Under the pieces are notes generated by a model that was given only the letters and a program-made list of their open reading frames with translations, ran no database searches and was not told the origin of the DNA. Shown here piece by piece: positions 8,240-16,516 of a stretch of 64,000 nucleotides of DNA. The stretch covers positions 1 through 64,000 of the forward strand of contig NZ_SMDQ01000014.1 in assembly GCF_012911975.1 (NCBI RefSeq), read 5' to 3'. The translations under genes were made by a program, and so were the position numbers. Every line of letters starts with the position of its first letter. The stretch's first letter is position 1. The DNA comes from Nodosilinea sp. P-1105 (GTDB lineage: Bacteria > Cyanobacteriota > Cyanobacteriia > Phormidesmidales > Phormidesmidaceae).

Positions 8240-10120
8240 CTAAAAGGGGACATCCCGATCGGGGTGGGACGGCTGGCTGGCGGCTCCGTTGTGGCTGTTG
8301 GCTCTCCCCTCTTTTAGTAGCGTATCAACATCATTATCTATATCGACATCGACCACCTGGCCGTTAAAGAACTGGGCGAAGTTTTTCACAGCCCGGTCAA
8401 AATCACTGGCAATTTCTGGCATCAACGGAGCGGCTGGTTGTTGATTGGCAGAGGCGGCTGGCTCTATAGTGGGCGGCGCAGGGGACGAGTTGCTGGGGGA
8501 TACGGCCTGGTCGTGGGGCACTGGTGGCGGCGGCGACTCTGGAATAGACGGCGGTGAGGTCGTTGGCTGCCGACCTGGGGCCCCAGAAATATTGGGGGCT
8601 GGGGCCTCAGGCTTTGGGTCGAGTAGCACCTCCAGGGACACCTGCACCTTTTGCTGAACCACCTTTTGAAAGGCGGCCTCAATATTTTCTACCCGGCCCT
8701 GGGCCATCTTAAACAGGGGCTTGGAGCTAATGCCAATGCGGGCCACGGTGCCGTCGTAGAACAGCAGGCTACCCTGCTGCTGCATCAGGGCGCGAGTGCC
8801 CAGGGGCTCGAGTACAGCGATCACTTGCAGCCAGAGTTGATCGAGGTTGGGGTCGGGGGTGTCGGCGGGTGGGGGAGTGGGGGAGTGGGGGAGTGGGGGA
8901 GGTGGAGAAGATGGGGGAGATGAGGGAGTGGGGGAGTGGCCTGCCCTGAGCGGAGTCGAAGGGGGGAGTGGGGGAGTGGCGGGAGATGGGGAGGAGTTGG
9001 GGAGGAGTTGGGGAGTGGGGGCGCTGATCAGAGTGGAGGGTAAGAGACCGAGCAGGGAGACTTCTAGCCAGAGGCGGGGTTGGGTGGTGTTTTTCACCTG
9101 CACTTCGGTGGAACGCAGGTGTTGCTGCCCCTGCAACAGCAGAGCAATATCTAGGTCTTGGGCTAGGGTTTGCATGTCGGCCCAGGTGGGGGGGGTAATG
9201 GCTACCAGGTCTTGGCGATCGCCCGCAGTTTTGGCAATCAGTAAATCTCGATAGAAACCGGCCAAGTTTTGTAGCACAATCAGGGGCTCGCGCCCTCGGT
9301 CCATCAGCTTACGGGCTTGCTCAAGCACGGCCGTACCGTTATCACTGACGATCGCCTGGACCAGGGCTAACAGATCCTGCTCTGGCACGGCGCCGACCAG
9401 ATCCCAAACAGCATCTGCTTCTATGGGGGGCTCCAGCAGGCTGAGTTGATCGAGTAAGCTCTGGGCATCCCGCAGCCCCCCCTGGGACACCTGGGCGACG
9501 AGCCGTAGGGCTTCATCGTTGATGTCGATGGCTTCTTGGGATGCGATCGCCCGTAAATGCCCAATCATCGGCTCCAGGGGAATGCGCCGATAGTCAAACC
9601 GCTGACAGCGCGAAATAATTGTCGGTAGCACCCGTTGGGGATCCGTGGTTGCCAGCACAAACACCACATTGCTGGGCGGCTCCTCCAGAGTCTTTAGTAG
9701 GGCGTTAAACGCAGCAGTGCTTAGCATGTGGCATTCATCAATAACGTAGACCTTGTAGCGGCACTGCACCGGGGCAAATTGGGCTCGTTCGATCAATTCC
9801 CGGATGTTGTCGACGCCGGTGTTGCTGGCGGCGTCGATCTCGATAAAGTCGAGGGCCGAGCCGTTGGTGATCGAGCGGCAGGTCTCGCAGACGCCACAGG
9901 GCTCTGGGGTGGGGTGGTCCTGACGAACACAGTTGAGGGATTTCGCCAAGATTCGGGCGCTGGAGGTTTTGCCTGTGCCCCTAGGGCCGCAGAGCAAGTA
10001 GGCGTGGGCAATGCGCTGCTGCTGCAAGGCATTGGTCAGGGTCGTGGCGATCGCATCTTGCCCCACCAGTTCGCCAAAGGTCTGGGGCCGGTACTTGTGG
10101 TGCAGGGGTTCGTAAGCCAT
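8240..10120 (-). CDS. dnaX: DNA polymerase III gamma/tau subunit
   Basis: 626-residue clamp-loader ATPase of the replisome. The start was taken at ATG 10120 (MAYEPLHHKYRP), the family's conserved N-terminus; an earlier in-frame codon would add 15 unrelated residues. Visible motifs: Walker A GPRGTGKTSSA near residue 45, zinc module CGVCETC near residue 75, Walker B/DExx VIDECHMLS near residue 125, sensor-1 region LATTDPQRV and SRCQRF near residue 160. Domain III follows to about residue 360. A Pro/Ser/Thr-rich linker near 365-425 is encoded by repeat DNA (see 8868-9021). The C-terminal third is another Pro-rich, tau-like region. No intein is present. Confidence 0.95.
   Translation of the reverse strand: MAYEPLHHKYRPQTFGELVGQDAIATTLTNALQQQRIAHAYLLCGPRGTGKTSSARILAKSLNCVRQDHPTPEPCGVCETCRSITNGSALDFIEIDAASNTGVDNIRELIERAQFAPVQCRYKVYVIDECHMLSTAAFNALLKTLEEPPSNVVFVLATTDPQRVLPTIISRCQRFDYRRIPLEPMIGHLRAIASQEAIDINDEALRLVAQVSQGGLRDAQSLLDQLSLLEPPIEADAVWDLVGAVPEQDLLALVQAIVSDNGTAVLEQARKLMDRGREPLIVLQNLAGFYRDLLIAKTAGDRQDLVAITPPTWADMQTLAQDLDIALLLQGQQHLRSTEVQVKNTTQPRLWLEVSLLGLLPSTLISAPTPQLLPNSSPSPATPPLPPSTPLRAGHSPTPSSPPSSPPPPLPHSPTPPPADTPDPNLDQLWLQVIAVLEPLGTRALMQQQGSLLFYDGTVARIGISSKPLFKMAQGRVENIEAAFQKVVQQKVQVSLEVLLDPKPEAPAPNISGAPGRQPTTSPPSIPESPPPPVPHDQAVSPSNSSPAPPTIEPAASANQQPAAPLMPEIASDFDRAVKNFAQFFNGQVVDVDIDNDVDTLLKEGRANSHNGAASQPSHPDRDVPF
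8868..9021. repeat. Minisatellite and dispersed repeat inside dnaX coding sequence
   Basis: Plus-strand iteration of GGGGGAGTG and related units, interrupted at 8941-8966 by CCTGCCCTGAGCGGAGTCGA, a motif well known as an intergenic repeat in cyanobacteria. The whole block remains in frame with dnaX and is translated as a linker rich in Pro, Ser and Thr, including PPSTPLRAGHSP. The insertion therefore expanded the linker without breaking the gene. Confidence 0.85.
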
Positions 10121-10381
10121 AGCACTAAGATACCTTGCCCCATGGTCCCATGGCCCTATGGCCACCCGGCTTAGCCATAGATCACTCGATGATCAGAATG
10201 TCCATATCTTGGCACGAGCAGTCAGACTGACCCTGGCAAGAGTAACCGATACGTTGCTGGACTTTCTGGGCCAATCTCCTGACTTGGGTCACCGCTGCCG
10301 AGATCGCCTGGCAAGGGGTAACTGGCCGAGGCCCCAATGAGGCCCCTAAGATACCTGATGGGCACGCAAGCTTTGCCCATC
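10121..10381. other. Intergenic region upstream of dnaX
   Basis: Holds the dnaX promoter on the minus strand and short palindromes such as GATGGGCACGCAAGCTTTGC followed by CCATC near 10358-10381, of the GGGCA…TGCCC type scattered over this window. No gene is supported here. Confidence 0.4.
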
Positions 10382-10578
10382 CTATGGGGGTATTTTGTTA
10401 TCCAGAGATTGCCTTAAGCGATCCGGCATCGCCTGTTCCACTTGGGCCGATTTTTCTAAACCGTCTACCAACTGCCCCATAGCGTGGGCAATTAACCGAT
10501 TATCCTGACGGGTGGTGGGGTAAATATCCTTAAGATCTAGCCGCAGGCTTCAAATTCAGCCAACTCTCGTAGCATCAT
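10382..10578 (-). pseudogene. Frameshifted remnant of a small gene
   Basis: Two minus-strand frames join into one plausible small protein. The first runs from ATG 10578 (MMLRELAEFEA) to a stop near 10537; the second, shifted by one base, gives LDLKDIYPTTRQDNRLIAHA and continues through MGQLVDGLEKSAQVEQAMPD to a TAG at 10382. The charged, helix-like composition is protein-like. The joined product would be about 65 residues. Family not recognised. The last 24 bp (TATTTTGTTATCCAGAGATT…) recur at 58456-58479. Either a decayed gene or a sequencing indel. Confidence 0.45.
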
Positions 10579-10612
10579 GGGACAGACCTAGCGATTGGAA
10601 AATGTCATAAAT

Positions 10613-11122
10613 ATGTCAATTATTCAAAAAATCTACACCGATGGTGCCTGCTCCGGAAATCCCGGTCCAGGGGGCTGGGGCACCGTGTTGTACTTAGCCG
10701 AGGGGGGGGTCCACGAACTCGGTGGTCGCGACGCTCAAACCACCAACAATCGCATGGAAATGCAGGCGGCGATCGCTGGGCTAACCCTCCTGCGCGACAG
10801 TGGCCAAACCCAGCCCATTACCCTCCACACCGACAGCGAATATGTGCTGAAGGGCATCACCCAGTGGATCAAAGGCTGGAAGCGCCGGGGCTGGGTAAAC
10901 TCTGCCAAAAAGCCGGTGCTTAACCGCGATCTGTGGGAGATCATGGATCAGCTCCATGCAGAGGTAAATCAAACCCTGGATCGTCCGGTGCAGTGGGTTT
11001 ATGTGCGGGGTCATGCCGGGGACCCTGGTAATGAGCGCTGTGACACTATCGCCCGAGCGTTTGCCACCAACCGTTCCATCGAGTTGGAAACCGCCGACTT
11101 TCCTAGCGTCGTTAGCTTGTAG
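10613..11122 (+). CDS. rnhA: Ribonuclease HI
   Basis: 169-residue ribonuclease H type I, which cleaves the RNA strand of RNA/DNA hybrids (Okazaki primers, R-loops) using two metal ions. All four catalytic carboxylates are visible: Asp10 in [17 protein letters not shown], Glu49 in [10 protein letters not shown], Asp74 in LHTDSEYV, and the C-terminal Asp in [10 protein letters not shown], preceded by the conserved His in [10 protein letters not shown]. The basic handle with [11 protein letters not shown] is present, as in bacterial RNase HI. Start chosen at ATG 10613 ([11 protein letters not shown]), matching family N-termini; a TTG 18 nt upstream is possible. Confidence 0.95.
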   Translation: MSIIQKIYTDGACSGNPGPGGWGTVLYLAEGGVHELGGRDAQTTNNRMEMQAAIAGLTLLRDSGQTQPITLHTDSEYVLKGITQWIKGWKRRGWVNSAKKPVLNRDLWEIMDQLHAEVNQTLDRPVQWVYVRGHAGDPGNERCDTIARAFATNRSIELETADFPSVVSL

Positions 11123-11224
11123 TCAAATCATTGGGAGCCGGTCGATTTAGCTCATCAGTTTCAGCTTCAACGGCTCCCCTGTCGATACTATCTATATAGA
11201 GTGCTTTGCCCAGTGAGGAAAACT

Positions 11225-12376
11225 GTGCTGCTGTCAAAAGGCTTCGAAGTAGAAATGTATACCGGTACCCCCGCCGGGGAGATTGTTGGCCTCTCCGATC
11301 GGATTGTGGCTGACCTAAATGGCTTTGTGCGGGAGCCAGACAGCCGCAACGTCGAATACACCACCCCGCCCCTCTGCCAGTACGAAAAACTACTATGCGA
11401 ACTGGTGCGGCCCCGCCACGAACTCCGACAGTACCTGAAGGGACTTGGCAATTACACCCTGGTGCCGGGCAGTACCCTCGCCCTAGGAGACACGAGCGCA
11501 TTCCATCGTTCGGATCCAGGTAACCCTTACCATGCCTATATCGAGCAGACCTATGGCACCACCGTAGTGACCGCCAGCATCCACATCAATATTGGCATTT
11601 CCGATCCAGAAACCTTGATGCGGGCCTGTCGCCTGGTGCGCGTAGAGGCCCCTCTGTATTTAGCCCTTAGCGCCGCCTCGCCATTTTTGGCTGGCGAAGT
11701 GACTGGCTATCACTCCAGCCGCTGGCAGGTATTTCCTAAAACCCCGGCTGTTGTTCCCTTATTTGAAAGCCACGACCACCACATTCGTTGGATGGAAGCG
11801 CAACTGGCTGCGGGGACCATGCAGAATGTGCGCCATTTGTGGTCCTCGGTTCGGCCTAACGGCGATCGCCGCCCCTACAACCTTAATCGCCTGGAACTGC
11901 GCATTTGCGACTTAATTAGCGATCCTATCGCTCTGTTAGCGGTTACAGCTCTGCTAGAAGCCCGGCTGATGCAGCTCATGGCCAATCCAGATATGGATCC
12001 CTTAGTCATGAGCACCCTACCCAAGGCCACCCGCAATCAAGCCTTAGTTGCCCTCAGTGATGCCAATGAAATGGCCGTGGCCAAGCATAGTCTGGACGCT
12101 GAACTGCACCACTGGCAGGATGGTCGTCCGATTCTGGCTCGAGATTGGATTCAACAGCTCTACGACCAGGTTTGGCCCATCGCTAAAGCCCATGGCATCA
12201 GCTGTTTTCTCAGCCCGGTCAAGAAAATCCTCCGGGAGGGCAACGAAGCCCAACGTTGGCTGCGACAGTACGAGTCAGGGCAGTCGGTCCAGCACGTTAT
12301 TCAAGGGGCGATCGTGGCCGTTGGCACCCATGAAGGGCGACTTGCCAGGGACCTCTGTGAGCCCTGCGCGGCCTAG
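11225..12376 (+). CDS. gshA: Glutamate-cysteine ligase, cyanobacterial type
   Basis: 383-residue cytoplasmic enzyme making gamma-glutamylcysteine from Glu, Cys and ATP, the first step of glutathione synthesis. The sequence is typical of the compact cyanobacterial/plant-like GshA family: GFEVEMYTGTPAGEIVGLSD at the N-terminus, REPDSRNVEYTTPP near residue 40, TVVTASIHINIGI near residue 115, and NRLELRICDLISDP near residue 220. The start is GTG at 11225 because the family begins MLLSKGFEVEM; a GTG 24 nt earlier is an alternative. Neighbours rnhA and trmL are on the same strand but functionally unrelated. Confidence 0.92.
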   Translation: MLLSKGFEVEMYTGTPAGEIVGLSDRIVADLNGFVREPDSRNVEYTTPPLCQYEKLLCELVRPRHELRQYLKGLGNYTLVPGSTLALGDTSAFHRSDPGNPYHAYIEQTYGTTVVTASIHINIGISDPETLMRACRLVRVEAPLYLALSAASPFLAGEVTGYHSSRWQVFPKTPAVVPLFESHDHHIRWMEAQLAAGTMQNVRHLWSSVRPNGDRRPYNLNRLELRICDLISDPIALLAVTALLEARLMQLMANPDMDPLVMSTLPKATRNQALVALSDANEMAVAKHSLDAELHHWQDGRPILARDWIQQLYDQVWPIAKAHGISCFLSPVKKILREGNEAQRWLRQYESGQSVQHVIQGAIVAVGTHEGRLARDLCEPCAA

Positions 12377-12573
12377 ATCTAGGCCGCCATTACCTTTGCC
12401 GTATTTATACTGGCTATAAGCTAAGCTTTTCTATTGGCCAGAGTTTTCTAGTCAATTCAGAAGTTGAGAGGGGGGCTGGCCAACCGAGAAGCAAGTATTA
12501 ATAAAATCTATAGCTCCTAGACTTTCGTCTCGTTTTGCCGATCAAATTTCGTTCGCGGTTTATTCCTGCTGCC

Positions 12574-13047
12574 ATGCCCCATCTTGTGTTGGTTACGCCT
12601 CAAATTCCCCCCAATACTGGCAATATTGCCCGCACCTGCGCTGCGACACACACGCCGCTCCACTTAGTTGGTCCCTTAGGGTTTGAACTCAGCGATCGCT
12701 ATCTCAAGCGAGCCGGTCTAGATTACTGGCCTCAGGTCGATCTAGCCCTTTATGAGGACTGGGAACAGTTCTATACCCAGCAGCAGCAACAGGGCGGACG
12801 CACCATCGCCTTTAGTACCGGTGGGCGATGTAGCTATATAGAGCTAGACTATCGTCCTACCGACTGGCTGTTGTTTGGCAGTGAGACTGAGGGGCTACCC
12901 CAGACGGTACTGGCCGCCTGCGACGAAACCGTCACCATTCCCATGGCCCGCTCAGCTGTTAGAAGTCTAAACTTAGCCACCAGCGCGGCTATTGGGCTCT
13001 TTGAGGCATTGCGACAGCTTGAATTTTCTCCTCTCTATCACCCCTAG
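12574..13047 (+). CDS. trmL: tRNA (cytidine/uridine(34)-2'-O)-methyltransferase
   Basis: 157-residue SPOUT-class methyltransferase that 2'-O-methylates the wobble nucleotide of certain tRNA-Leu species, acting as a homodimer with a trefoil-knot SAM site. Signature motifs: PQIPPNTGNIARTCAAT (motif 1, about residues 9-25), LLFGSETEGLP (motif 2, about residue 98) and IPMARSAVRSLNLATSAAIG (motif 3, about residue 125), all intact. Start set at ATG 12574 (MPHLVLVTPQIP); the frame extends 39 nt upstream to a TTG without homology. Confidence 0.93.
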   Translation: MPHLVLVTPQIPPNTGNIARTCAATHTPLHLVGPLGFELSDRYLKRAGLDYWPQVDLALYEDWEQFYTQQQQQGGRTIAFSTGGRCSYIELDYRPTDWLLFGSETEGLPQTVLAACDETVTIPMARSAVRSLNLATSAAIGLFEALRQLEFSPLYHP

Positions 13048-13106
13048 CGGCGACTAGAGCTTGAAACACTCATGGCGATCGCCCCTATGAAATCAGGGGG
13101 GTGATG

Positions 13107-13253
13107 CAGGTTCAACTCCATCCGCAAGCAGTAATAAGTGTCACCGGCCCACCGTAGGTGCCAAGGAAAAATGGGTGGTGAGGCTCGCATGCCCCCTCTT
13201 ATAGTCAGACCAGTGGAGAGCCGTAACCTCTATTACTGTCTGCTTCAAACCTA
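13107..13253 (+). ncRNA. Candidate structured RNA (6S-like single long hairpin)
   Basis: GCAAGCAGTAATA (13123-13135) pairs with TATTACTGTCTGC (13231-13243), flanked by AGGTT / AACCT, closing a rod of about 145 nt. The apical part contains a GGTGAGGCTCGCATGCCCC-like stem-loop. A closing stem, an internal bulge and an apical stem in one unbranched rod are the architecture of 6S RNA. Cyanobacterial 6S is about 185 nt, and the match is by shape rather than recognised sequence. The strand is uncertain because a palindrome folds on both. Confidence 0.35.
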
Positions 13254-13897
13254 GACTTACATCAGGTTTCATGCCCCTGAATCAGGGGATTAGAGGTTGG
13301 GCCGTAGAGCGAAAAGCGCCTTAAAAAAACATGGGGTTGTCGGGGATACAAAACAGGCCACGGCTAGATAAGAAATTTATATGGCTCGAACCTGTCACAG
13401 ACTTATGGGATTAGTTGAATGGATACATAACCCTATCTTAGGGCTGTCTTGATCCCCAGATATCCTTGCCGTACTAGGTTCTCAGCCTTTTATGCTGAAG
13501 AATGTTGCCGCCCCAACTGACGTAACAACAGGCCTTTCAAGCTGTAACTGGATCAGGGAGAACACGCTTGCGGAAAAATTCTTTTAGGGGTTAAACCTGT
13601 ATGTTGAGTTAGCAAAGTTCCCGGTTAAGCTTGGCTTCACTGGGAATAAGCGGTAAGAATCGTGAGGGATTGCTTTTTTAGAGCACTCATGTAAACTTGC
13701 CTAAGCCACTTGGGCAAGGTAGTCTTACCTAGTCAAAAGAGCTTGGTTGATTCACGGTTGTTGTAATGCTAATGTTCTGCTCGCCATCTAGGATGTTGAC
13801 TCGTCGCTCTACGGAGATCTCGAGGTTGACAATCCGGTGGGTGGGAAAGTTCAAACGAAGTTGATTCGTTGAGCGCTGGTTTACAGGAGGTCGTTCC
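13254..13897 (+). other. Long leader/intergenic region upstream of the M23 hydrolase gene
   Basis: About 640 bp without an open frame. It contains a perfect palindrome CCCCTGAATCAGGGG at 13274-13288. TTGACT (13796) and TTGACA (13826) are possible -35 boxes, without a clear -10. Cell-wall hydrolase genes are often preceded by c-di-AMP (ydaO) riboswitches, but I could not find that consensus here. Confidence 0.45.
13885..13891 (+). promoter_or_regulatory. Shine-Dalgarno AGGAGGT deciding a TTG start
   Basis: AGGAGGT sits 6 nt before the TTG at 13898. It supports that unusual start over the in-frame ATG at 13925, which has no such sequence. Confidence 0.75.
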
Positions 13898-16207
13898 TTG
13901 AAACGCGTATTTCTGCAAGAGCCTATGGTTGATTCACATTCATCTAGCTTGAATGAGGTTCAGCTAGGAGCTTCAGGAGGTTCCCGCCGAGTTCAAACTT
14001 CGGCCGCCATGTTAGGTATTGCTTTGTCTTTTGGGGCATCGGCTCCTCTGCTATATGAGCCGGAAATGGCTCTAGCGGCTGATGGCTCAGCAATTGCTGT
14101 TTTGCCTGCCGTTCGAAGCAATGTTGAGGTGTCTGGTGCAAGAGGTGCATCTGGTCAACGATCTGTTTTGGCGTCCTACTACACGGTCGAAGATGGGGAT
14201 AGCCTCTGGCAAATCGCCGAGCGTCACCAGGCTGATATCGATTCGATTAAGGTAGCTAACGGCATCTCTCCCGAAGAGGTGCTCCGAGCTGGTCAGGTGA
14301 TTCGGGTCCCCGCTGTGGGTATGGCTGACGCCGGTACGGTCAGTCAGGATCAGCGGTTGGCCCTGCGTTCCGATGGCCTTGGGGGCGTTGGTGGTGATCT
14401 ATCAGCTGCCAATACATTGGTCCTTTCGGCATCTGCCTTGTCCGTTGATGACTTGGAAAAAGCGTCAGCCGATAAGCTAGAACTCGAAGAAATGGCTGGG
14501 TTAGATCTAGACGAGCATGACGATGACGTCGCCACAGACTTAGCTGATGAGGATGTCCCCAGTCTGTTGGCTTCAGCCAATTTAGATGAAAGCTCATCCC
14601 CAGATGCCAGTGTCATCGCTGATGATCAGCCTGCGACTAACAATTGGTCTGTGGCGGATGTGGCCGGTGTGGACCAAGTCGCCTCGGCTCAGGTGCCTGC
14701 TACTGAGGAAATCGCTACTGAGGAAGCGGTGACCTCTGTTGTAGCCGCAGACGAGGTTTCTGATGCTACGCCTGGGTATCCATCTACTTTGCCGCTGCAT
14801 GAACAGCCTCCACAGCCTCGCCTGGCTGTGCGGTCTGCCCCATCTGAGGCCACTGCTAACACTATTGCTAACACTTCAGTCGAGCCGGAAGCGACTTCAG
14901 AGACGGTTAACTCTGACTCTGTGGATCACTCTGCTGCTGATGACCTCAATGGAGCTAGGGTAGCCAAAGAGGAATTTGTTGCTGTTCTAACTCCAGGGGT
15001 GGTGGATTCTAGCCAGCTACCGTCGACGAGTGCGACACCAACCGGTACGGCTACTAGCAGCTATGATGTCAAGCCTGGGGATACCCTGTGGACCATTGCA
15101 TCTAACCATGGGGTGACCTTGCAAGAGCTGTTGAGTCACAATCATGGCATTGACCAGCCAGAGGCGATCGCTGTTGGTGACAGTATTAGTCTGCCGACAG
15201 CAACAGCTTCGATAGACGAGGTCTCTGATCGCTCTGCTGATCGGGTATCTGCTGCCTTGCCTAATGCTGCAGCTCCTCGTACTCGAGATCAGGTCATTCA
15301 AGATCACCTGGCTCGTATCCGAGAGTCAGCCAATAGCCTGGTGGATCGTGAGGAATTGAATGCTCGTATTCGTCAGGCTCGTGAAGAGCTAGAGCGTACT
15401 CGCCTAGCGACTAGTGAGCGACCTCAGGTGTCCTTGGAATACTACAGCGATGATCAAGCTGTTGCCTTAGCCTCTCCAGAGCATGACACGGTATCCGCTA
15501 CAGCTACAGCCTCGACCCCTGCTACCCTAGCCAGTTCCCAGTCCAGCCAGTGGCGAGTCACTGATGCCTCCCAAGCTGATGATACTGAGGCTGCGGTGGC
15601 TGCCGTTATCAGCCCAGGTGTCATTCAACCAGCTGACATTAGGGACACTGATTCCCTGGCTGATGAGGTACCTGAGCAACTAGACAGTCGGCAACTCTTG
15701 GCGGCAGCTCCCCTGGAACCCGACGCTTACCGGGCTACTCCCAGTTTACCGACAGGGCAAACCGTATCTCCCAGTATGCCGTTGCTACCTAGTTCAGGGG
15801 AGTTCCTCCCAGAGGCTCCCGAGCGATTTAATGGCTACATCTGGCCCACCCACGGCACCTTTACGTCCGGCTATGGCTGGCGCTGGGGTCGAATGCACCG
15901 TGGGATTGACGTTGCTGGTCCTGTGGGTACGCCGATTGTGGCAGCCGCAGCAGGGGTGGTGGAGCGTTCTGGCTGGAACTCGGGTGGCTACGGCAATATG
16001 GTTGATATCCGTCACCCCGATGGCAGCATGACCCGCTATGCCCACAATCATCGGAACTTGGTACAGCAGGGACAACAAGTGCGCCAGGGGCAGCAGATTG
16101 CTGAGATGGGTAGCACCGGCTTTAGCACCGGGCCTCACTTGCACTTTGAAGTGCACCTGCCTAATCAAGGAACCGTCAATCCGATGGCTTTTCTACCGAG
16201 TCGTTAG
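13898..16207 (+). CDS. Secreted LysM/peptidase M23 (LytM) cell-wall hydrolase or NlpD-like protein
   Basis: 769 residues, TTG start fixed by AGGAGGT. Order: hydrophobic signal or anchor segment (about 34-60), LysM 1 at 94-138 (YYTVEDGDSLWQIAERH), a long acidic low-complexity Ser/Ala/Asp/Thr region (about 150-380), LysM 2 near 388-432 (YDVKPGDTLWTIASNHG), a short coiled-coil-like stretch (NARIRQAREELERTR, about 485-500), another linker, and a C-terminal M23 domain near 650-765. The M23 zinc ligands appear intact: HRGIDVAG, and HLHFEVH at the end. Role: peptidoglycan endopeptidase, or amidase activator, in the periplasm during division or filament separation. Confidence 0.92.
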   Translation: MKRVFLQEPMVDSHSSSLNEVQLGASGGSRRVQTSAAMLGIALSFGASAPLLYEPEMALAADGSAIAVLPAVRSNVEVSGARGASGQRSVLASYYTVEDGDSLWQIAERHQADIDSIKVANGISPEEVLRAGQVIRVPAVGMADAGTVSQDQRLALRSDGLGGVGGDLSAANTLVLSASALSVDDLEKASADKLELEEMAGLDLDEHDDDVATDLADEDVPSLLASANLDESSSPDASVIADDQPATNNWSVADVAGVDQVASAQVPATEEIATEEAVTSVVAADEVSDATPGYPSTLPLHEQPPQPRLAVRSAPSEATANTIANTSVEPEATSETVNSDSVDHSAADDLNGARVAKEEFVAVLTPGVVDSSQLPSTSATPTGTATSSYDVKPGDTLWTIASNHGVTLQELLSHNHGIDQPEAIAVGDSISLPTATASIDEVSDRSADRVSAALPNAAAPRTRDQVIQDHLARIRESANSLVDREELNARIRQAREELERTRLATSERPQVSLEYYSDDQAVALASPEHDTVSATATASTPATLASSQSSQWRVTDASQADDTEAAVAAVISPGVIQPADIRDTDSLADEVPEQLDSRQLLAAAPLEPDAYRATPSLPTGQTVSPSMPLLPSSGEFLPEAPERFNGYIWPTHGTFTSGYGWRWGRMHRGIDVAGPVGTPIVAAAAGVVERSGWNSGGYGNMVDIRHPDGSMTRYAHNHRNLVQQGQQVRQGQQIAEMGSTGFSTGPHLHFEVHLPNQGTVNPMAFLPSR

Positions 16208-16229
16208 GCTCGTAGGTGAGACTGTATAG

Positions 16230-16263
16230 CATCCCCAGACTGCCTTCGCTCAGTCCGGGGATG
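16230..16263 (+). terminator. Hairpin downstream of the M23 hydrolase gene
   Basis: CATCCCCAGACTG (16230-16242) pairs with CAGTCCGGGGATG (16251-16263) across an 8-nt loop, with one bulge. No long T-run follows, so it may act as a weak terminator or an mRNA 3' stabiliser. Confidence 0.6.
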
Positions 16264-16399
16264 TTCATAGGTTTGGTCAGGATAAGTTACCCTACAGGCT
16301 CCACAAAAATAAGCTTGGTATGTGGCTGATTCTGTGATACGTTTATTTACTGTTGGTTTGCGAAACGCAGTCTAGGACTGCTAGTAGCAACTAAACTCT

Positions 16400-16471
16400 G
16401 GCTCAGTAGCTCAGTGGTAGAGCAGGGGACTCATAAGCCCTTGGTCGCGTGTTCAAATCACGCCTGAGCCA
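16400..16471 (+). tRNA. tRNA-Met (anticodon CAT), elongator type
   Basis: 72 nt cloverleaf. Acceptor GGCTCAG pairs with CTGAGCC plus discriminator A. The D-arm has AGCTCAGTGGTAGAGC, the anticodon loop reads CTCATAA (CAT), and the T-arm is GCGTGTTCAAATCACGC. The first acceptor pair is a normal G-C, so this is not an initiator. A CAT tRNA modified to read isoleucine AUA is less likely but not excluded. CCA is not encoded; a T-run follows at once. Confidence 0.93.
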
Positions 16472-16516
16472 TTTTTTTGAAGTTTGCTCTGTAATGTCTT
16501 GAGTGTAAACAGTGGG

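Noticed and set aside
8240-10120. Intein in dnaX
   Set aside because: Walker A, zinc and DExx motifs are contiguous with normal spacing; the extra length is only repeat-derived linker.
13254-13897. c-di-AMP (ydaO) riboswitch ahead of the M23 gene
   Set aside because: This gene class often carries one, but the conserved GGGGAACC and GGGGUGAAUCC blocks could not be found in order. An Rfam scan would settle it.
16400-16471. Initiator tRNA-Met
   Set aside because: The acceptor starts with a standard G-C pair and the anticodon stem lacks three consecutive G-C pairs, so the elongator type is preferred.
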